A stretch of 64,000 nt of DNA from an uncultured Sphingomonadaceae bacterium (GTDB taxonomy: Bacteria; Pseudomonadota; Alphaproteobacteria; Sphingomonadales; Sphingomonadaceae), in contig CANMQE010000006.1 of assembly GCA_947499975.1 (NCBI GenBank), positions 1 to 64,000 on the forward strand, given 5' to 3'. Shown here piece by piece: positions 62,840 through 64,000 of this stretch. A program made the position numbers and the translations under genes. Below the pieces are notes generated by a model that was not told the origin of the DNA, ran no database searches, and saw only the letters and a program-made list of their open reading frames with translations. How positions within the stretch are numbered: the stretch's first letter is position 1; every line of letters begins with the position of its first letter.

Positions 62840-64000
62840 ATGAGCACCGCCCCCGATTCCATCGACCCCATCGATCCAGACGCGCTTTCCGCCGAGGAAC
62901 GCTATTTCAACCGCGAGCTTTCCTGGCTTTCCTTCAACGAGCGGGTTCTGGCCGAGGCCAGTCGCAGCGGATACCCCTTACTGGAACGGCTGCGCTTCCT
63001 CTCGATCTCGGGCCACAATCTCGACGAGTTCATGATGATCCGCGTTGCCGGGCTTGCCGGGCAGGTGCGCAGCGAGATTTCCGAGATGTCGCTGGACGGG
63101 CGCACGCCGAAACAGCAGCTTTCCGCGATCACCAGGAAATACCGCGAACTCGAAGAACGCCAGCAGACTATCCTTACGCAATTGCGTCCCCTGCTGGCGG
63201 AGCAGGGCATCCACATCAAGGGCGAGGAGCGGCTGGATACCGCTGCAGAAGAATGGCTGCGGCAATACTTCCTCGATCACATCATGCCGGTGATCACACC
63301 GCAAGCGCTGGACCCTGCGCACCCCTTCCCCTTCGTGGCCAATCTGGGCATCGGCGCGCTGTTCAACCTCACGCGGGAGGAAGATGGCAGCCAGCTGGTG
63401 GAAATGGTGTTGATACCCGGCGCCCTGCCCCGGTTTGTGCGCATTCCAGAGAGCGTGACAGGGCAGGAGGCGATCTACATCGCGACGGAACGGCTGGTGG
63501 TGCGCTACGCAACGCTGCTGTTCCCCGGCTTCCAGATCACGGGTGACGGCGTGTTCCGCGTGCTGCGCGACAGCGATATCGAGATCGAGGAAGAGGCCGA
63601 GGATCTGGTCCGCTATTTCCGCAGCGCCATCCAGCGCCGCCGCCGCGGGCAGGTGATCATGCTGGAGATCGACGAGAGCTTCGACGCGCAGGCAGAGGAA
63701 CTGCTGCGCGAAAAGCTGGGTTTGCAGCAGGCGTTCATCACCAAGACGATCGGGATGCTGGGCATCGCCGGGCTGGACGAGGTGGTGAAGGAAGACCGGC
63801 CAGATCTGAAATTCACGCCCTATACCCCCCGCTACCCGGAACGGGTGATGGAGCACGACGGCGATGTTTTTGCCGCCATCCATGAGAAGGACATGGTGAT
63901 CCATCACCCCTACGAAAGTTTCGAGGTGGTGGTGGATTTCCTGCGGCAGGCGGCGAATGATCCCAATGTCATCTCGATCAAGCAGGCGCTTTACCGCGCA
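62840..64000 (+). CDS. ppk1: Polyphosphate kinase 1, 3' end cut by window edge
   Basis: The frame from ATG 62840 stays open to the window end (387 codons). The N-terminus YFNRELSWLSFNERVLAEA is the PPK1 signature, followed by LERLRFLSISGHNLDEFMMIRVAGL, an FPFVANLGIGALF stretch, and near the end HHPYESFEVVVDFLRQAAND followed by SIKQALYR, the start of the catalytic core. The two catalytic histidine regions lie beyond the edge. PPK1 makes inorganic polyphosphate from ATP. GAGGCAAG lies just upstream. The gene is unrelated in function to the virB operon and probably has its own promoter in the 62-bp gap. Confidence 0.94.
   Translation, partial: MSTAPDSIDPIDPDALSAEERYFNRELSWLSFNERVLAEASRSGYPLLERLRFLSISGHNLDEFMMIRVAGLAGQVRSEISEMSLDGRTPKQQLSAITRKYRELEERQQTILTQLRPLLAEQGIHIKGEERLDTAAEEWLRQYFLDHIMPVITPQALDPAHPFPFVANLGIGALFNLTREEDGSQLVEMVLIPGALPRFVRIPESVTGQEAIYIATERLVVRYATLLFPGFQITGDGVFRVLRDSDIEIEEEAEDLVRYFRSAIQRRRRGQVIMLEIDESFDAQAEELLREKLGLQQAFITKTIGMLGIAGLDEVVKEDRPDLKFTPYTPRYPERVMEHDGDVFAAIHEKDMVIHHPYESFEVVVDFLRQAANDPNVISIKQALYRA

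Noticed and set aside
1..64000. CRISPR array, rRNA operon or complete insertion sequence
   Set aside because: No regularly spaced repeats, rRNA sequence or transposase gene was seen anywhere in the window.

Overview
The window is GC-rich and looks like the chromosome of a sphingomonad-type alphaproteobacterium (Sphingomonadales, possibly an Erythrobacteraceae member). This is an inference from gene content: three large TonB-dependent receptors, a flavin-dependent tryptophan-halogenase-like protein beside a sugar-uptake receptor, split glycine dehydrogenase (gcvPA/gcvPB), AMP nucleosidase and a chromosomal VirB-type secretion cluster. No rRNA gene, intact tRNA gene or CRISPR array is visible.

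Region 1 (1-17243) reads as the right-hand part of a mobilizable genomic island. It carries a DnaQ-like exonuclease (cut by the window edge), a relaxase with its MobC-like partner, a candidate oriT with an IncP/MOBP-type nick sequence, a hypothetical protein, a single-polypeptide Type IIG restriction-modification enzyme, and a 186-bp MITE-like element. It also carries cargo: a hydrolase/thioesterase pair, an EmrA-EmrB-NodT tripartite efflux operon, and a divergent marR-ABC1-kinase pair. The island appears to end at 17221-17243, where only the 3' end of a tRNA-Ser gene is present, as expected of an attachment-site repeat left by integration.

Region 2 (17.5-29.6 kb) is chromosomal housekeeping: a Tat-exported PhoD-like phosphatase, a nucleoside-salvage group (cytidine deaminase, VUT-family transporter, CNT nucleoside permease), an Oar-type TonB receptor, AMP nucleosidase, an exported S1/P1 nuclease and a UDP-sugar dehydrogenase.

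Region 3 (29.7-36.2 kb) is a glycine cleavage operon (gcvT-gcvH-gcvPA-gcvPB) behind a tandem glycine riboswitch. It is followed by an exported caspase-fold protein with PPC domains and an EF-hand-like loop.

Region 4 (36.2-48.8 kb) is a beta-glucan utilization locus. It holds an FHS-type sugar permease, a GH3 lipoprotein, a second MFS permease, a LacI regulator, a GH16 laminarinase-like lipoprotein, a TonB receptor and a tryptophan-halogenase-like flavoprotein. Three near-identical 16-bp LacI-type palindromes lie in front of the GH3 gene and in the divergent receptor/halogenase promoter region, tying the locus into one regulon.

Region 5 (48.9-54.6 kb) has an orphan OmpR-like regulator with a degenerate receiver domain, a TonB receptor, a large beta-helix-like surface lipoprotein and a small exported TPR protein.

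Region 6 (54.8-62.8 kb) is a compact secretion operon, virB1-2-3-4-6-9-10-11, with no room for virB5, virB7 or virB8 and no coupling protein in the window. The window ends inside ppk1.
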